From NCBI RefSeq assembly GCF_001570545.1, contig NZ_BBXD01000009.1, positions 434,001-498,000 on the forward strand: 64,000 nucleotides of DNA, in the 5' to 3' direction. A program made the position numbers and the translations under genes. The DNA is from Herbidospora mongoliensis (GTDB lineage Bacteria > Actinomycetota > Actinomycetes > Streptosporangiales > Streptosporangiaceae). Positions 1 through 7,677 of the stretch are shown in pieces. Below the pieces are notes generated by a model. That model was not told where the DNA came from. It ran no database searches and saw nothing but the letters and a program-made list of their open reading frames with translations. Numbering within the stretch: the stretch's first letter is position 1; every line of letters starts with the position of its first letter.

Positions 1-312
1 CGCGAGCTGGATTCCGGGGACCACACCCTGAGCGGCGACGAAGCGCGTGATGCGCTCCCACGCCTCCTCCTGCCGGTCGTTCCACAGGCCCGTGTCGGCC
101 GGGCTGATGCGGCCCTCGGCGGAGACCGCGGTCGCCTCGGCCATCACGAGCCCGGCCCCGCCGACGGCGCGGGCGGCCAGATGGGCGAAGTGCCAGTCGG
201 CCGGAGCGCCGGTGTCCGGACCCTCGGCGGCGGCCGAATATTGGCACATCGGCGACATCCAGACCCGGTTGGGGAAGGTCAGCGACCGCAACGTCAGGGG
301 TTCGAACAGCAT
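1..312 (-). CDS. Old yellow enzyme family NADH:flavin oxidoreductase (3' end cut by window edge)
   Basis: Only the first 104 codons lie in the window; the rest runs off the left edge. The translation begins MLFEPLTLRSLTFPNRV and continues with WMSPMCQYSA, the FMN-binding start of the YqjM-type (class III) branch of old yellow enzymes, followed by DWHFAHLAARAVGGAGLVM. Such enzymes are soluble FMN proteins that reduce activated C=C bonds with NAD(P)H. The ATG at 312 has GAGGAAA just upstream. The gene diverges from the nucleotidyltransferase at 371 and shares its short promoter region. The family call is firm; the substrate cannot be read. Confidence 0.88.
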   Translation of the reverse strand, partial: MLFEPLTLRSLTFPNRVWMSPMCQYSAAAEGPDTGAPADWHFAHLAARAVGGAGLVMAEATAVSAEGRISPADTGLWNDRQEEAWERITRFVAAQGVVPGIQLA

Positions 313-343
313 GGTTTCCTCATTCCATCTAGTTCGAAACTTA

Positions 344-364
344 TCGTACTACGACGATCGTCGT
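344..364. promoter_or_regulatory. Overlapping palindromes in the divergent promoter region
   Basis: Two perfect palindromes overlap between the divergent starts at 312 and 371: TCGTACTACGA (344-354, centred on C) and ACGACGATCGTCGT (351-364). Overlapping dyads in a 58-bp gap between divergent genes suggest an operator, but no cognate regulator is adjacent, so this is inference from symmetry and position only. Confidence 0.35.
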
Positions 365-370
365 CCTTCT

Positions 371-1138
371 ATGAAGAAGACCATGCTTGCCCCCATGACC
401 GGATGGACCCGACATTCCACCCCCGAGTTCGCCGCCATCGCGGCCGGGCACTCGATTCTGCGCTGCGAGATCGGCTCCCGCCTCCACGGCACCTCCGTCG
501 GCGACACGAGCGACCGCGACGAACTGGGCATCTGCGTCGAACCGCCGGAATATGTGATCGGGCTGCGGACCTTCGAGCAGTACATCCACCGCTCGGTGCC
601 CGAAGGGGTGAAGTCGGGGCCGGGCGATCTCGACCTGACTGTATACAGTCTGCGCAAGTGGACGCGCCTCGCCCTCGACGGCAACCCGACCGTCCTGCTG
701 GCCCTGTTCGCCCCCGACGCCCTGGTGACCGACCTCGGCGCGGAACTGCTGGCCGAGGGACCGTCGTTCCTGCTGTCCCGGCGGGCCGGCGACCGGTTCA
801 TCGGCTACCTGCGGGCCCAGCGCCAGCGCGGCCAGAGCCCCAAGTCGGCCGGGCACATGGTCCGCCTCGGCCTCCAGGGCGCCGAACTCCTGGAGACCGG
901 CCGCATCACGCTGCCGATACCGCAGCGGGACCTCATCATCGCCATCCGCACCGGCGAGATCGACAGGGACGAGGCGCTCGCGATGGCGTCCCGGCTGGAG
1001 CAGCGGCTGGCCGAACTCATCCCGCTGAGCGTGCTCCCCGAACACCCCGACGAGGCCCGCGCCGACGCGTGGCTCGTGGATGCGTACCGGAGAACCTGGG
1101 CCGCCGATCAGGTGGAGGAAACGTTCGCGGAGTGCTGA
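371..1138 (+). CDS. Nucleotidyltransferase of the RlaP / DNA polymerase beta superfamily
   Basis: A 255-aa protein related to COG3541/RlaP-type minimal nucleotidyltransferases. Near residue 35 it carries CEIGSRLHGTSVGDTSDRD, in which the G-S-x-L-H-G loop and the following D-x-D-like acidic pair match the NTase active site (GS then DxD). The rest is helical and matches the family's usual length of about 250 aa. Family members are predicted to transfer nucleotidyl groups to RNA or protein; no substrate can be inferred. ATG 371 is used, but ATG 383 and 395 are in frame and no strong ribosome site decides between them. The 3' end overlaps the convergent HAAS gene by 31 nt. Confidence 0.75.
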   Translation: MKKTMLAPMTGWTRHSTPEFAAIAAGHSILRCEIGSRLHGTSVGDTSDRDELGICVEPPEYVIGLRTFEQYIHRSVPEGVKSGPGDLDLTVYSLRKWTRLALDGNPTVLLALFAPDALVTDLGAELLAEGPSFLLSRRAGDRFIGYLRAQRQRGQSPKSAGHMVRLGLQGAELLETGRITLPIPQRDLIIAIRTGEIDRDEALAMASRLEQRLAELIPLSVLPEHPDEARADAWLVDAYRRTWAADQVEETFAEC

Positions 1139-1965
1139 CGCAGTTCCCGACGGAGCTTCTGCACGACGTCGGCGGCCGTGACCAGCAGGATGACGATGAC
1201 GATGAACTTCACCATGTCGTCGACCCACCGCTCGGTGAACAGGGCCCCGGCCGCCATGGCCCAGACCAGCACTCCCCCGACGAGCAGGTTCAGCGCGATG
1301 TCGAGTCGTCTCGTCAGGGTGTTCCAGCGGCCGGCGGCGATGGCGGCGGCGTACACGACCAGGTGGGCGATCAGCAACGCCAGCACCCAGGGGCCGCGCT
1401 GCGCGTGGAAGACCGGGTCGTAGCGCAGCCACGGCAGGGCGACCAGGGCGATCGTGCCACCGATGTAGAAGACCAGCGCGGCGGCGTGCCAGCCCCGGTT
1501 GAGGTGGCCGGTGTCGGCCGCGCTCGGCTTCCACCTGGCCCTTTCGGGCCATTTCCTTCGTGTGTACGCCCCCAGCGCGAACGCCGCGAACAGCACGCCC
1601 GGCCACCACAGCGACGGGATGGCGACGCCCAGCCACCAGGTGGCGGCCGGGTTCGGGGTCGGGTTCGCGAACCCGTCGGCCACTCCCAGCGCCCAGATGA
1701 CCGCCATGCCGATCAGCGACCAGCGCAGGAACGCGCGCGAGTCGGCCGGATCGAGCAGGACCAGCGGGGAGCGGTAGCGCGCGGCGGCCTCGGCCGGGCG
1801 GCCGAAGGCGTCGATCACCTGGTGGGCGTCTTCCGGGCGGGTGCGGTCGCCCAGTTCGTCCAGAAGGATGGTTCGCAGTTCGGCGGCCACGTCGGCGCGC
1901 TGGCGGCGGGGCAGTCGCTTCGCGACGTCGGCGACGTAGGCGTCGATGAGTTGGGTGGCGTTCAC
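1108..1965 (-). CDS. HAAS-domain integral membrane protein
   Basis: A 285-aa protein whose first 65 residues (IDAYVADVAKRLPRRQRADV onwards) form the helical HAAS / permease-prefix type domain often found next to PadR regulators. About six hydrophobic segments follow, near residues 82-97, 115-135, 160-180, 190-210, 225-245 and 253-270, so it is a plasma-membrane protein. The GTG start at 1965 overlaps the PadR stop (GTGA), indicating translational coupling. PadR-HAAS pairs are usually small signalling or autoregulatory modules; the signal is unknown. The convergent overlap with the NTase gene leaves little room for a terminator. Confidence 0.72.
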   Translation of the reverse strand: MNATQLIDAYVADVAKRLPRRQRADVAAELRTILLDELGDRTRPEDAHQVIDAFGRPAEAAARYRSPLVLLDPADSRAFLRWSLIGMAVIWALGVADGFANPTPNPAATWWLGVAIPSLWWPGVLFAAFALGAYTRRKWPERARWKPSAADTGHLNRGWHAAALVFYIGGTIALVALPWLRYDPVFHAQRGPWVLALLIAHLVVYAAAIAAGRWNTLTRRLDIALNLLVGGVLVWAMAAGALFTERWVDDMVKFIVIVILLVTAADVVQKLRRELRQHSANVSST

Positions 1966-2273
1966 AGCTCCCCCTCAAGAAGTTTGTCCATGGTGGCGGT
2001 GAGTTCCCGCCAGGAGCGGGCCAGCCGGGCGTATTGGGCCCGGCCGTCGTCGCTGAGGGTGTAGTAGCGGCGGGGCGAACCGCCGTCGGTGCGCCAGTCG
2101 CTGATCAGCGCGCCCTGGTTCTCCAGGCGGCGCAGCAGCGGGTAGAGGGTGCCCTCTTCGATCGCCATGCCCTGTTCGGCGAGGGCCTGCCGCAGCTCGT
2201 AGCCGTAGCGGAAGGTGTCGAGCTGGGAGAGGACCGCCAGCACGATCACGCCTCGCCTGAGTTCGAGTTCCAT
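1962..2273 (-). CDS. PadR family transcriptional regulator
   Basis: A 103-aa PadR-type winged-helix regulator. It shows the family core: GVIVLAVLSQLDTFRYGYEL, then GTLYPLLRRLENQG (the conserved Y-P-x-L-x-R-L recognition region) and a wing ending PRRYYTLSDDGR. The start is set at ATG 2273 (MELELRRG), the family's usual N-terminus; an in-frame ATG at 2312 would add 13 unusual residues and would lie upstream of the palindrome at 2285-2305. It is cotranscribed with the HAAS membrane protein through a 4-nt overlap and is probably autoregulated through that palindrome. Confidence 0.9.
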   Translation of the reverse strand: MELELRRGVIVLAVLSQLDTFRYGYELRQALAEQGMAIEEGTLYPLLRRLENQGALISDWRTDGGSPRRYYTLSDDGRAQYARLARSWRELTATMDKLLEGEL

Positions 2274-2284
2274 GATGTTCCACA

Positions 2285-2305
2285 CAGTACTGTGCGTCGC
2301 ACAGT
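2285..2305. promoter_or_regulatory. Perfect 21-bp palindrome upstream of padR (probable operator)
   Basis: GTACTGTGCG-T-CGCACAGTAC is a perfect dyad centred at 2295, starting 12 bp upstream of the PadR ATG. A second palindrome, CACAGTACTGTG (2281-2292), overlaps it. PadR dimers bind dyads in their own promoters, so autorepression is the simplest reading; this is inferred from symmetry and position. Confidence 0.65.
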
Positions 2306-2390
2306 ACAACAAGACCGTTTCCCGACCTCATGATCATCGGGAGTTGTACGCTGGATCGGATATTTCCCACCGGGTCAGGAGAACTCCGCG

Positions 2391-2972
2391 ATGGTCACCG
2401 ACGTGCCGGGCCCGGCAGCGCCGGAGCCGCTCCGCAAGGACCAGCGCGAACGCCGCGCCCGCATCGTCAGGACCGCCCTGCGCAGCCTGTCCACCGGCGA
2501 CTACGACAAGATCAAGGTCTCCGACGTGGCCAGGGACGCCGAGGTCGCGCTCGGCACGCTCTACCGCTACTTCTCCTCGAAGGAACACCTGTTCGCGGCC
2601 GTCTTCACCGAGTGGCAGGACGGCCTGAAGCGCGAACTCGACCGCGTCCCCCCGTCGAGCGACACGGAGGGCGACCGCTTACGCGCGGTTCTGCACCACA
2701 CGATCCGCGCCTTCCAGGCGCAGCCGCAGTTCTACCGGCTGATGATCGTCCTGCAGACCACGCCCGACCCCCGGGCCGCCGAGATCTACACCTCCCTCGA
2801 CGCCCTGTTCGCCGACATCATGCGAACCGCCGCGACGGAGGCCGACGAGGTCGTCATCTCGACCCTGCGGGCGGTCGCCGACCAGGGGTTACGCGGCTGG
2901 ATCATGGGCCGCCGGCCGATCCGGTCGGTCTACCAGGGGGTCGACGACACGCTCCGGCTGGTCTACGGCTAG
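2391..2972 (+). CDS. TetR family transcriptional regulator
   Basis: A 193-aa TetR-type repressor. The N-terminal helix-turn-helix spans about residues 20-70 and ends in the typical VALGTLYRYFSSKEHLFAAV. The C-terminal half (about 85-193) is an all-helical ligand-binding domain resembling those of actinobacterial regulators that respond to lipophilic effectors. ATG 2391 follows AGGAGA by about eight bases. It is divergent from padR, 117 bp away, and its stop is two bases from the stop of the convergent deaminase gene, so neither neighbour is an obvious cotranscribed target. Effector unknown. Confidence 0.9.
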   Translation: MVTDVPGPAAPEPLRKDQRERRARIVRTALRSLSTGDYDKIKVSDVARDAEVALGTLYRYFSSKEHLFAAVFTEWQDGLKRELDRVPPSSDTEGDRLRAVLHHTIRAFQAQPQFYRLMIVLQTTPDPRAAEIYTSLDALFADIMRTAATEADEVVISTLRAVADQGLRGWIMGRRPIRSVYQGVDDTLRLVYG

Positions 2973-2974
2973 CG

Positions 2975-4888
2975 CTACTTGGTCGTCTTCCTCCGGTGCT
3001 TGGGCGGGGTCTTCCGCTTGTTCGCCGTGCTGACCTTGCGTTTGGCGAAGCTCGCCGTGGGCGGGTCGCCGACGTCCCTGACCTCGGGCAGCTGGATGCC
3101 GCTCGACCGGGTCATCCGGCGCGGCGCGGAGTCGGCGATCGGCTCGGGGTGGACGAAGTCGTCGTCACTCGACCCGTTGCGCTCGTCCTGCTCGTCGTCC
3201 GACGACTCGCGCTCCACCCTCTTTCTGGGCGGGGGCTTCTTGACGAGCTTCTTCGGCTTCGGCGGCGGAGCGGCCTTCTTGATCGGCTTCTTGACCTCCT
3301 CCTCGTCCGAGGACGAGCCCTCCTCCTCGTCGTCGTCCTCGTAGTAGTTCTTCCAGAGGGTGAGCTTGATCTCGCTCTCGTCCTCGCTGGAGTCGTAGCC
3401 GGACTCCTTCTGGCCCGCGTCGGTGTAAGAGACGATCTCCGTGATGATCGCCGCCCGGCCGTCGGCGGTCTCCATGGCCCGCAGGAGGTAGTTCGCGGTC
3501 TCGTCGCGGTCCTTCGGGTCCGCCGGGATCGCCAGGAACGCGCGCAGCAGCGAGGGCCGGGTCAGGCTGGCGGGCGCGGGCCAGCCGGCCGCGTAGGTCT
3601 TGAGGTGGGTGCCCGACGGCGCCAGGTCGATGCCCTTGGCGCGGAGCGCGCGGATCATGAGCCAGCACTTGAAGCAGCACAGCTTGGAGATGCCGATCGC
3701 GATCTTGGCGTCGGTGACCCGGCGGGAGAGCCGGGCCCGCTTCCCGTCGTTGATCTTGTCCTGGAGAGCCGCCTCGCGCTTCTCGATGTCCTCGTCGTCG
3801 GACCACCCGGCCTCCTCGCCGAGCGCGGCGGCGCGCCGGCGCAGCATCACGTCGCCGGCCTGGGTCTCCGCGTGGATCTTCATCCCGTTCGCGGCCCGGT
3901 GGGTCATCACCCGCAGGTCGTCCCAGTCCTTCTCCAGGGAGGCCAGGTAGTTGAGCGTCTTGCGGAGCCGCCGCTCGCCCCGGCGCAGGATGTCGTCGGG
4001 CACCTTGCCCTGCTTGAGGACCCGGACCTCCAGTTTCTGGTCGACCATCTCCGTGAACATGGCGCTGATGTCGTCGGCGGCCTTGCGCTGGCCCTCCACC
4101 GCCGCGTCGAAGAGCCGCTTGAAGTCACCGGCGAGCTGGGCGTCGGCCGCGTTGGCGAACAGCCGGATCTCGTCCTCCAGCATGGTCACCACGGCCACGC
4201 ACTCACGGCTGGCCTTCAGGTTGGCCAGCACCCAGGCCAGCCGGTCGAGCGACCGCTGTTCGGAGGTGTCGACGCGGACCCCGGGGACCATCCCGTCCTT
4301 GATGCTCCGCAGCCGCGTGGCGGTGGCCCTCCTGATGTTGTCGTTCAGCCGGGAGGACGCCACCTTCGGCTCGTCGGTCTCCGGGTCGCCGAACAGGGCC
4401 GTGCCGCCCTGCCGGGCCAGCTCCAGGTCGTAGGCGTCGAGGTCCTCGTCGATGGCGCCGAAGAACTCCCCGATCTCGTCGCGGACGCCCTCGTCGGCGT
4501 CCATGACGTGCCTGACGACCGTGCCGGCCAGGATCTTCTCGGGCGAGGCGGTGTCCGGGGCGAAGCCGAGGATCCCGGCGAGGGCCTTCCAGACGTCGGC
4601 GTCGTCCTTGTCCGGCAGGCTGTCGACGGCGATGAGAAGCTCGCCCGGCGTGGTGGCCTCGCTGACTCCGTGGACGTTGCCGAACCAGGCCTCGAAGCCC
4701 TTGACGGTGTCGAGGTTGTCAACGCCCCAGCTGTCCAGCAGGTCTTGGGCGACCGAGTCACCCTGTTCGAGCCGCTCGGAGAAGGCCTGGAAGCCCTCGG
4801 TCCTGGCCATGTCGAGGATCGGGATGGGCTCCGACTCGTCGAGCTCCATGTCCGGGTCGGGCTTGACCCGTTTCTTCTCCTTGAGCAT
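2975..4888 (-). CDS. Large protein with an OTT_1508-like zinc deaminase core and charged tail
   Basis: A 637-aa protein with no signal peptide or membrane span. Residues 1-330 are acidic and helical and match nothing I recognise. Residues 337-437 carry a deaminase-like set: H339-A-E341 in KIHAETQ, then IGISKLCCFKC with C404, C405 and C408, then SGTHLKTY (G426-T-H) and W436-P. The order HAE, SK-x-CCxxC, GTH, W-x-P is that of the OTT_1508-like cytidine deaminase-like fold (fungal and Orientia proteins). Histidine and the two outer cysteines would bind zinc and E341 would be catalytic. Residues 495-637 are very low complexity: acidic Ser/Asp/Glu blocks alternating with Lys/Pro/Arg blocks, like histone-tail or nucleic-acid-binding segments. 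ATG 4888 lacks a strong ribosome site. Substrate unknown; a free nucleoside, RNA or DNA are all possible. Confidence 0.65.
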   Translation of the reverse strand: MLKEKKRVKPDPDMELDESEPIPILDMARTEGFQAFSERLEQGDSVAQDLLDSWGVDNLDTVKGFEAWFGNVHGVSEATTPGELLIAVDSLPDKDDADVWKALAGILGFAPDTASPEKILAGTVVRHVMDADEGVRDEIGEFFGAIDEDLDAYDLELARQGGTALFGDPETDEPKVASSRLNDNIRRATATRLRSIKDGMVPGVRVDTSEQRSLDRLAWVLANLKASRECVAVVTMLEDEIRLFANAADAQLAGDFKRLFDAAVEGQRKAADDISAMFTEMVDQKLEVRVLKQGKVPDDILRRGERRLRKTLNYLASLEKDWDDLRVMTHRAANGMKIHAETQAGDVMLRRRAAALGEEAGWSDDEDIEKREAALQDKINDGKRARLSRRVTDAKIAIGISKLCCFKCWLMIRALRAKGIDLAPSGTHLKTYAAGWPAPASLTRPSLLRAFLAIPADPKDRDETANYLLRAMETADGRAAIITEIVSYTDAGQKESGYDSSEDESEIKLTLWKNYYEDDDEEEGSSSDEEEVKKPIKKAAPPPKPKKLVKKPPPRKRVERESSDDEQDERNGSSDDDFVHPEPIADSAPRRMTRSSGIQLPEVRDVGDPPTASFAKRKVSTANKRKTPPKHRRKTTK

Positions 4889-5168
4889 TCGTCACTCCTG
4901 CTTCCGGCAGTGGCGTTCGCCGAAGTGCGGCCCGCGAATGAGGCGGGTTCCCATTTCCGCTCTGGAACGTGCCAGTCGAAGGCAGAATGCCTGGGCGCTT
5001 TTCGCCCGTCAAGGGCCGTCCCTATAGCGCATGACCGATATACGGGCAGCATTGATCAGGATTTTCGTCAAGACGGCCGCCCGGAAGAATTTCCTGCCAT
5101 GATTACCGGTGTCGCCCGGAAGACGGCAGCAGGCACAGCGTTTCTATCCGAGGGGTACGGCTCGCCTT

Positions 5169-5714
5169 ATGCGCCACGAATACTGCTTGAACTGCGATGC
5201 CGAGACCGTCGAGTGGTTCACCGAGACCGGGCGAAGCCGCTGCCGCTGCACCACCTGCGGAGAGATCGCCGACCGCTGCCTGGTCGTCGACGGGGCGCTG
5301 CGCCTGTGGCACGAGACGGCGGGTGTCTTCGTCCGCGACCCCTCCGGGCGCTTCCTGTTCTTCAACCGGATCGCCTTCCCCTTCGCGCTGACCGTTCCGG
5401 CCGGGCACGTGGAGCGGGGCGAGGTGCCCGAGGTGAGCGCGGCCCGGGAACTCCAGGAGGAGACCGGGCTGCAGGCGCTCTCCCTGTCACTGGTCGCGAC
5501 CGAGCCGATCGACGGAGACCAGTGCCGGCGTGGAGCCGACGGGCACGTGTGGCACACCTACGTGACGTCCGTCGGGACCGAGCCGCCGGTGGCCCTCGAC
5601 GAGGGCGAGGGCGACGTCTATCAGTGGTTGACGTTGGACGAGGCGCTCGACGAGCCGCTGACCTTCGCGACGCGATTCCTGGTCGAACGCCACCGGTCCC
5701 GCCTCGTCAGCTGA
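5169..5714 (+). CDS. Nudix hydrolase with N-terminal zinc ribbon
   Basis: A 181-aa protein. The first 35 residues hold two cysteine pairs (CLNC and CTTC) forming a zinc ribbon like that of NADH-pyrophosphatase-type Nudix proteins. The Nudix box is present: GHVERGEVPEVSAARELQEE then TG, fitting G-x5-E-x7-REUxEExG. It should cleave a nucleoside diphosphate linked to another group; the substrate is unknown. ATG 5169 is preferred because MRHEYCLNC begins directly at the zinc finger; a start at 5109 would add 20 non-conserved residues. The 3' end overlaps the convergent acyltransferase by 94 nt. The 280 bp upstream (4889-5168), shared with the divergent deaminase gene, shows no clear site. Confidence 0.85.
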   Translation: MRHEYCLNCDAETVEWFTETGRSRCRCTTCGEIADRCLVVDGALRLWHETAGVFVRDPSGRFLFFNRIAFPFALTVPAGHVERGEVPEVSAARELQEETGLQALSLSLVATEPIDGDQCRRGADGHVWHTYVTSVGTEPPVALDEGEGDVYQWLTLDEALDEPLTFATRFLVERHRSRLVS

Positions 5715-6712
5715 GGGAGGTCCGTCAGCCACGACGGGAGGATCCGGTCGATGAGCAGGCAGACCGCCACCAGTCCCCCGGTCACCAGCGCCGGGTAGAG
5801 CGCGGCCACGACCAGCGGTGCTGAACCGAGCAGGTCCGAGACGCCCGTGTGGAGCAGGGCCAGCAGCGGCATGTGGATGACGTAGATCGGCAGGGTGCGG
5901 CGGCCCAGCCAGGCCAGGCTGTCGCCGATCAGGGTGAGCCGGCCGAGCAGTGGGGCCGCCGACAGGCCGAAGACCATCGCCAGGAGCGACACCAGGGTCC
6001 ACACGGTCGGGATCCGCTGGGCCGACAGCAGGAGCATGGCGGCGAGGGCGGTTCCGTACACGAGACCGATGATTGCGGTGCGGCGCCAGGTCGTGGTCTG
6101 GGCGATGCGTTCGGCCAGGGGGCGCAGGTGCAGGCCCATGAGGAAGAAGACGAAGTTCTGGAGTAACGAGCCACGGTTTCCCGGGGTGTCGAAAACACCG
6201 GCGGCGGTGACGACCGCGAGTAATGCCGCCGCGCCCAAGAGGACCGGTATCGGGATTCGCTTCAGCAGTTTGGCCGCGGCGAAATAGAGGGCCAGGGCGT
6301 ACAGGTACCAGAGGTTGGGCGGGGTGATGAGGAACTGTTCGGCGAATTCGCCGACGCTTCGGGCGCTCAGGGTGTCGAAAGACGGGGTGAACCAGAGGAT
6401 GGCGGTGTGGACGAGCATCCAGGCCAGGTAGAGGTACAGGAATTTGGCCACCCTCGACCGGATGACCTCCGCCCACGGTTTCCGGTACGCGCTCAGCGCG
6501 AACATCCCCGAGATGGCGAAGAAGAGCGGCATCCGCAATGTCATCAGGGCGTCGCCGAAAACGCCCCACAGCACGGGGAACGGGCCGGCTGACGTCCATT
6601 CGACGGCCAGGTAGCTCTTGTTGACCGTGTGCCACAGCACCACGAGCAGAATGCAGACGCCTTTGGCCACATCGGCCCACACGGCCCGCTGCCTGGTTTC
6701 CATCTCCGTCAC
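5621..6712 (-). CDS. Acyltransferase family 3 integral membrane protein
   Basis: A 363-aa polytopic protein of the OafA/NodX-type acyltransferase 3 family, with about ten hydrophobic helices. It begins with the family signature VWADVAKGVCILLVVLWH, whose conserved His lies at the end of helix 1, followed by RMPLFFAISGM. These membrane enzymes acylate sugars or other surface and secreted molecules. A GTG at 6712 and an ATG at 6703 are both possible starts. The GTG and its AAAGGA lie inside the 18-bp inverted repeat at 6707-6759, so initiation may be sensitive to that structure. The 3' end overlaps the Nudix gene. Acceptor unknown. Confidence 0.85.
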   Translation of the reverse strand: MTEMETRQRAVWADVAKGVCILLVVLWHTVNKSYLAVEWTSAGPFPVLWGVFGDALMTLRMPLFFAISGMFALSAYRKPWAEVIRSRVAKFLYLYLAWMLVHTAILWFTPSFDTLSARSVGEFAEQFLITPPNLWYLYALALYFAAAKLLKRIPIPVLLGAAALLAVVTAAGVFDTPGNRGSLLQNFVFFLMGLHLRPLAERIAQTTTWRRTAIIGLVYGTALAAMLLLSAQRIPTVWTLVSLLAMVFGLSAAPLLGRLTLIGDSLAWLGRRTLPIYVIHMPLLALLHTGVSDLLGSAPLVVAALYPALVTGGLVAVCLLIDRILPSWLTDLPQLTRRDRWRSTRNRVAKVSGSSSASSNVNH

Positions 6713-6759
6713 GTCCTTTCACGCCGGGAAGTGAACTCTCCGCGTGAAAGGACGTGACG
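6707..6759. terminator. Perfect 18-bp inverted repeat: terminator after the encapsulin operon and/or leader hairpin of the acyltransferase
   Basis: The arms at 6707-6724 and 6742-6759 are perfectly complementary (left arm CGTCACGTCCTTTCACGC) with a 17-nt loop. The hairpin begins 16 bp beyond the shell-protein stop at 6775, where a terminator would be expected. It also contains the AAAGGA and GTG of the next minus-strand gene, so read-through RNA would have that ribosome site sequestered. No T-run follows, as is common in high-GC actinomycetes. Confidence 0.7.
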
Positions 6760-6774
6760 ACGGCGTCGGAATGC

Positions 6775-7677
6775 TCAGTGCGTCGAAGTACGCACCACCT
6801 GCACACCGTCGAGCGCGCAGACGGCGTTGGGGATCAGGACGGCGACCGCGTAGTACTCGCTCACCAGGTAACTCGTGACGGCCTGCCGCGAGGTGCCGAG
6901 TTCGCGGACGACCGGATTCTCCGACGGGCGCAGGCCCACCACGCCCTGGCGCTTCTCCCCCGGGCGGACGACCAGGATGCTCGTCGTGTGGTCGGCGGCG
7001 ATGGGCAGTTTGTCGCACGGCAGGAACGGCAGGCCGCGCCAGCCGAGCACCCGGCGGCCCTGGAACTCGACCTCGCCGGGCTGGACGCCGAACCTGCTGC
7101 ACTCCCGGCTGAACGCGGCGATCGCCCTCGGGTGGGCGAGGAGGAAGCGCGGTGAGGTCTGCTTGCAGATGAGGTTGTCCAGGTCGAGGGGGGTGGGCGG
7201 GCCCTGGTTCGTGGTGATGCGGTGCCGTTCCGGCGGCGCCTGGAGGAGTTCGCGGGCGATGTCGAGTTCCTTGCGCTCCGCCAGGGCGTCGAGGGTGAGC
7301 CGTAGTTGCTGCTCGTACTGGTCGTGCGGGTCGTTGTAGAGGTCGCCGACCCGGCGGTGGACCCGCATGATCGTCTGTGCGGCGGCCAGCTCGTATTCGC
7401 GCGGGGGGTGTCCGTATTCCACGTACATGCCGGGAATTTCGGGCTCTCCCACATGGCCGGCCGCGACCACGACGCCCGGTTGGGAGCTGCCCGCGCGGGC
7501 GATCGTGCGGCGGAGCGTGCTGGTGCGCCGGTAGGTGCCGCCGGGGAGCTCCGTCCACTCCATGATCGCCAGTAGGTGTCGCGGTGTCGTCGACGCCGTG
7601 TGCGGTTCGGTCTTGGTCGTCGTCGCCAGGGTGCGGGCCGCGCCCGTGGTCAGACTCGTGGTCAGGCTGGTCGCCAT
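6775..7677 (-). CDS. Family 2 encapsulin shell protein without cNMP domain
   Basis: A 300-aa protein with the HK97-like shell region of family 2 encapsulins. It aligns with the C-terminal two thirds of the larger neighbour at 9612: PREYELAAAQTIMRVHRRV against the neighbour's [40 protein letters not shown] against [19 protein letters not shown], and TSYLVSEYYAVAVLIPNAV against [20 protein letters not shown]-terminal ARTLATTTK is also shared, but the roughly 120-residue nucleotide-binding insert is absent. The protein should assemble into a cytosolic protein cage. ATG 7677 follows GAGAGGAG and overlaps the end of the terpene cyclase gene by 16 nt, so the genes are translationally coupled. Last gene of the operon; 16 bp later comes the hairpin at 6707-6759. 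Confidence 0.85.
   Translation of the reverse strand: MATSLTTSLTTGAARTLATTTKTEPHTASTTPRHLLAIMEWTELPGGTYRRTSTLRRTIARAGSSQPGVVVAAGHVGEPEIPGMYVEYGHPPREYELAAAQTIMRVHRRVGDLYNDPHDQYEQQLRLTLDALAERKELDIARELLQAPPERHRITTNQGPPTPLDLDNLICKQTSPRFLLAHPRAIAAFSRECSRFGVQPGEVEFQGRRVLGWRGLPFLPCDKLPIAADHTTSILVVRPGEKRQGVVGLRPSENPVVRELGTSRQAVTSYLVSEYYAVAVLIPNAVCALDGVQVVRTSTH

Noticed and set aside
341-1978. Long minus-strand frame of 545 codons over the nucleotidyltransferase and HAAS genes
   Set aside because: Arg/Gly/Pro-rich shadow typical of high-GC DNA; the true genes in other frames show clear families.
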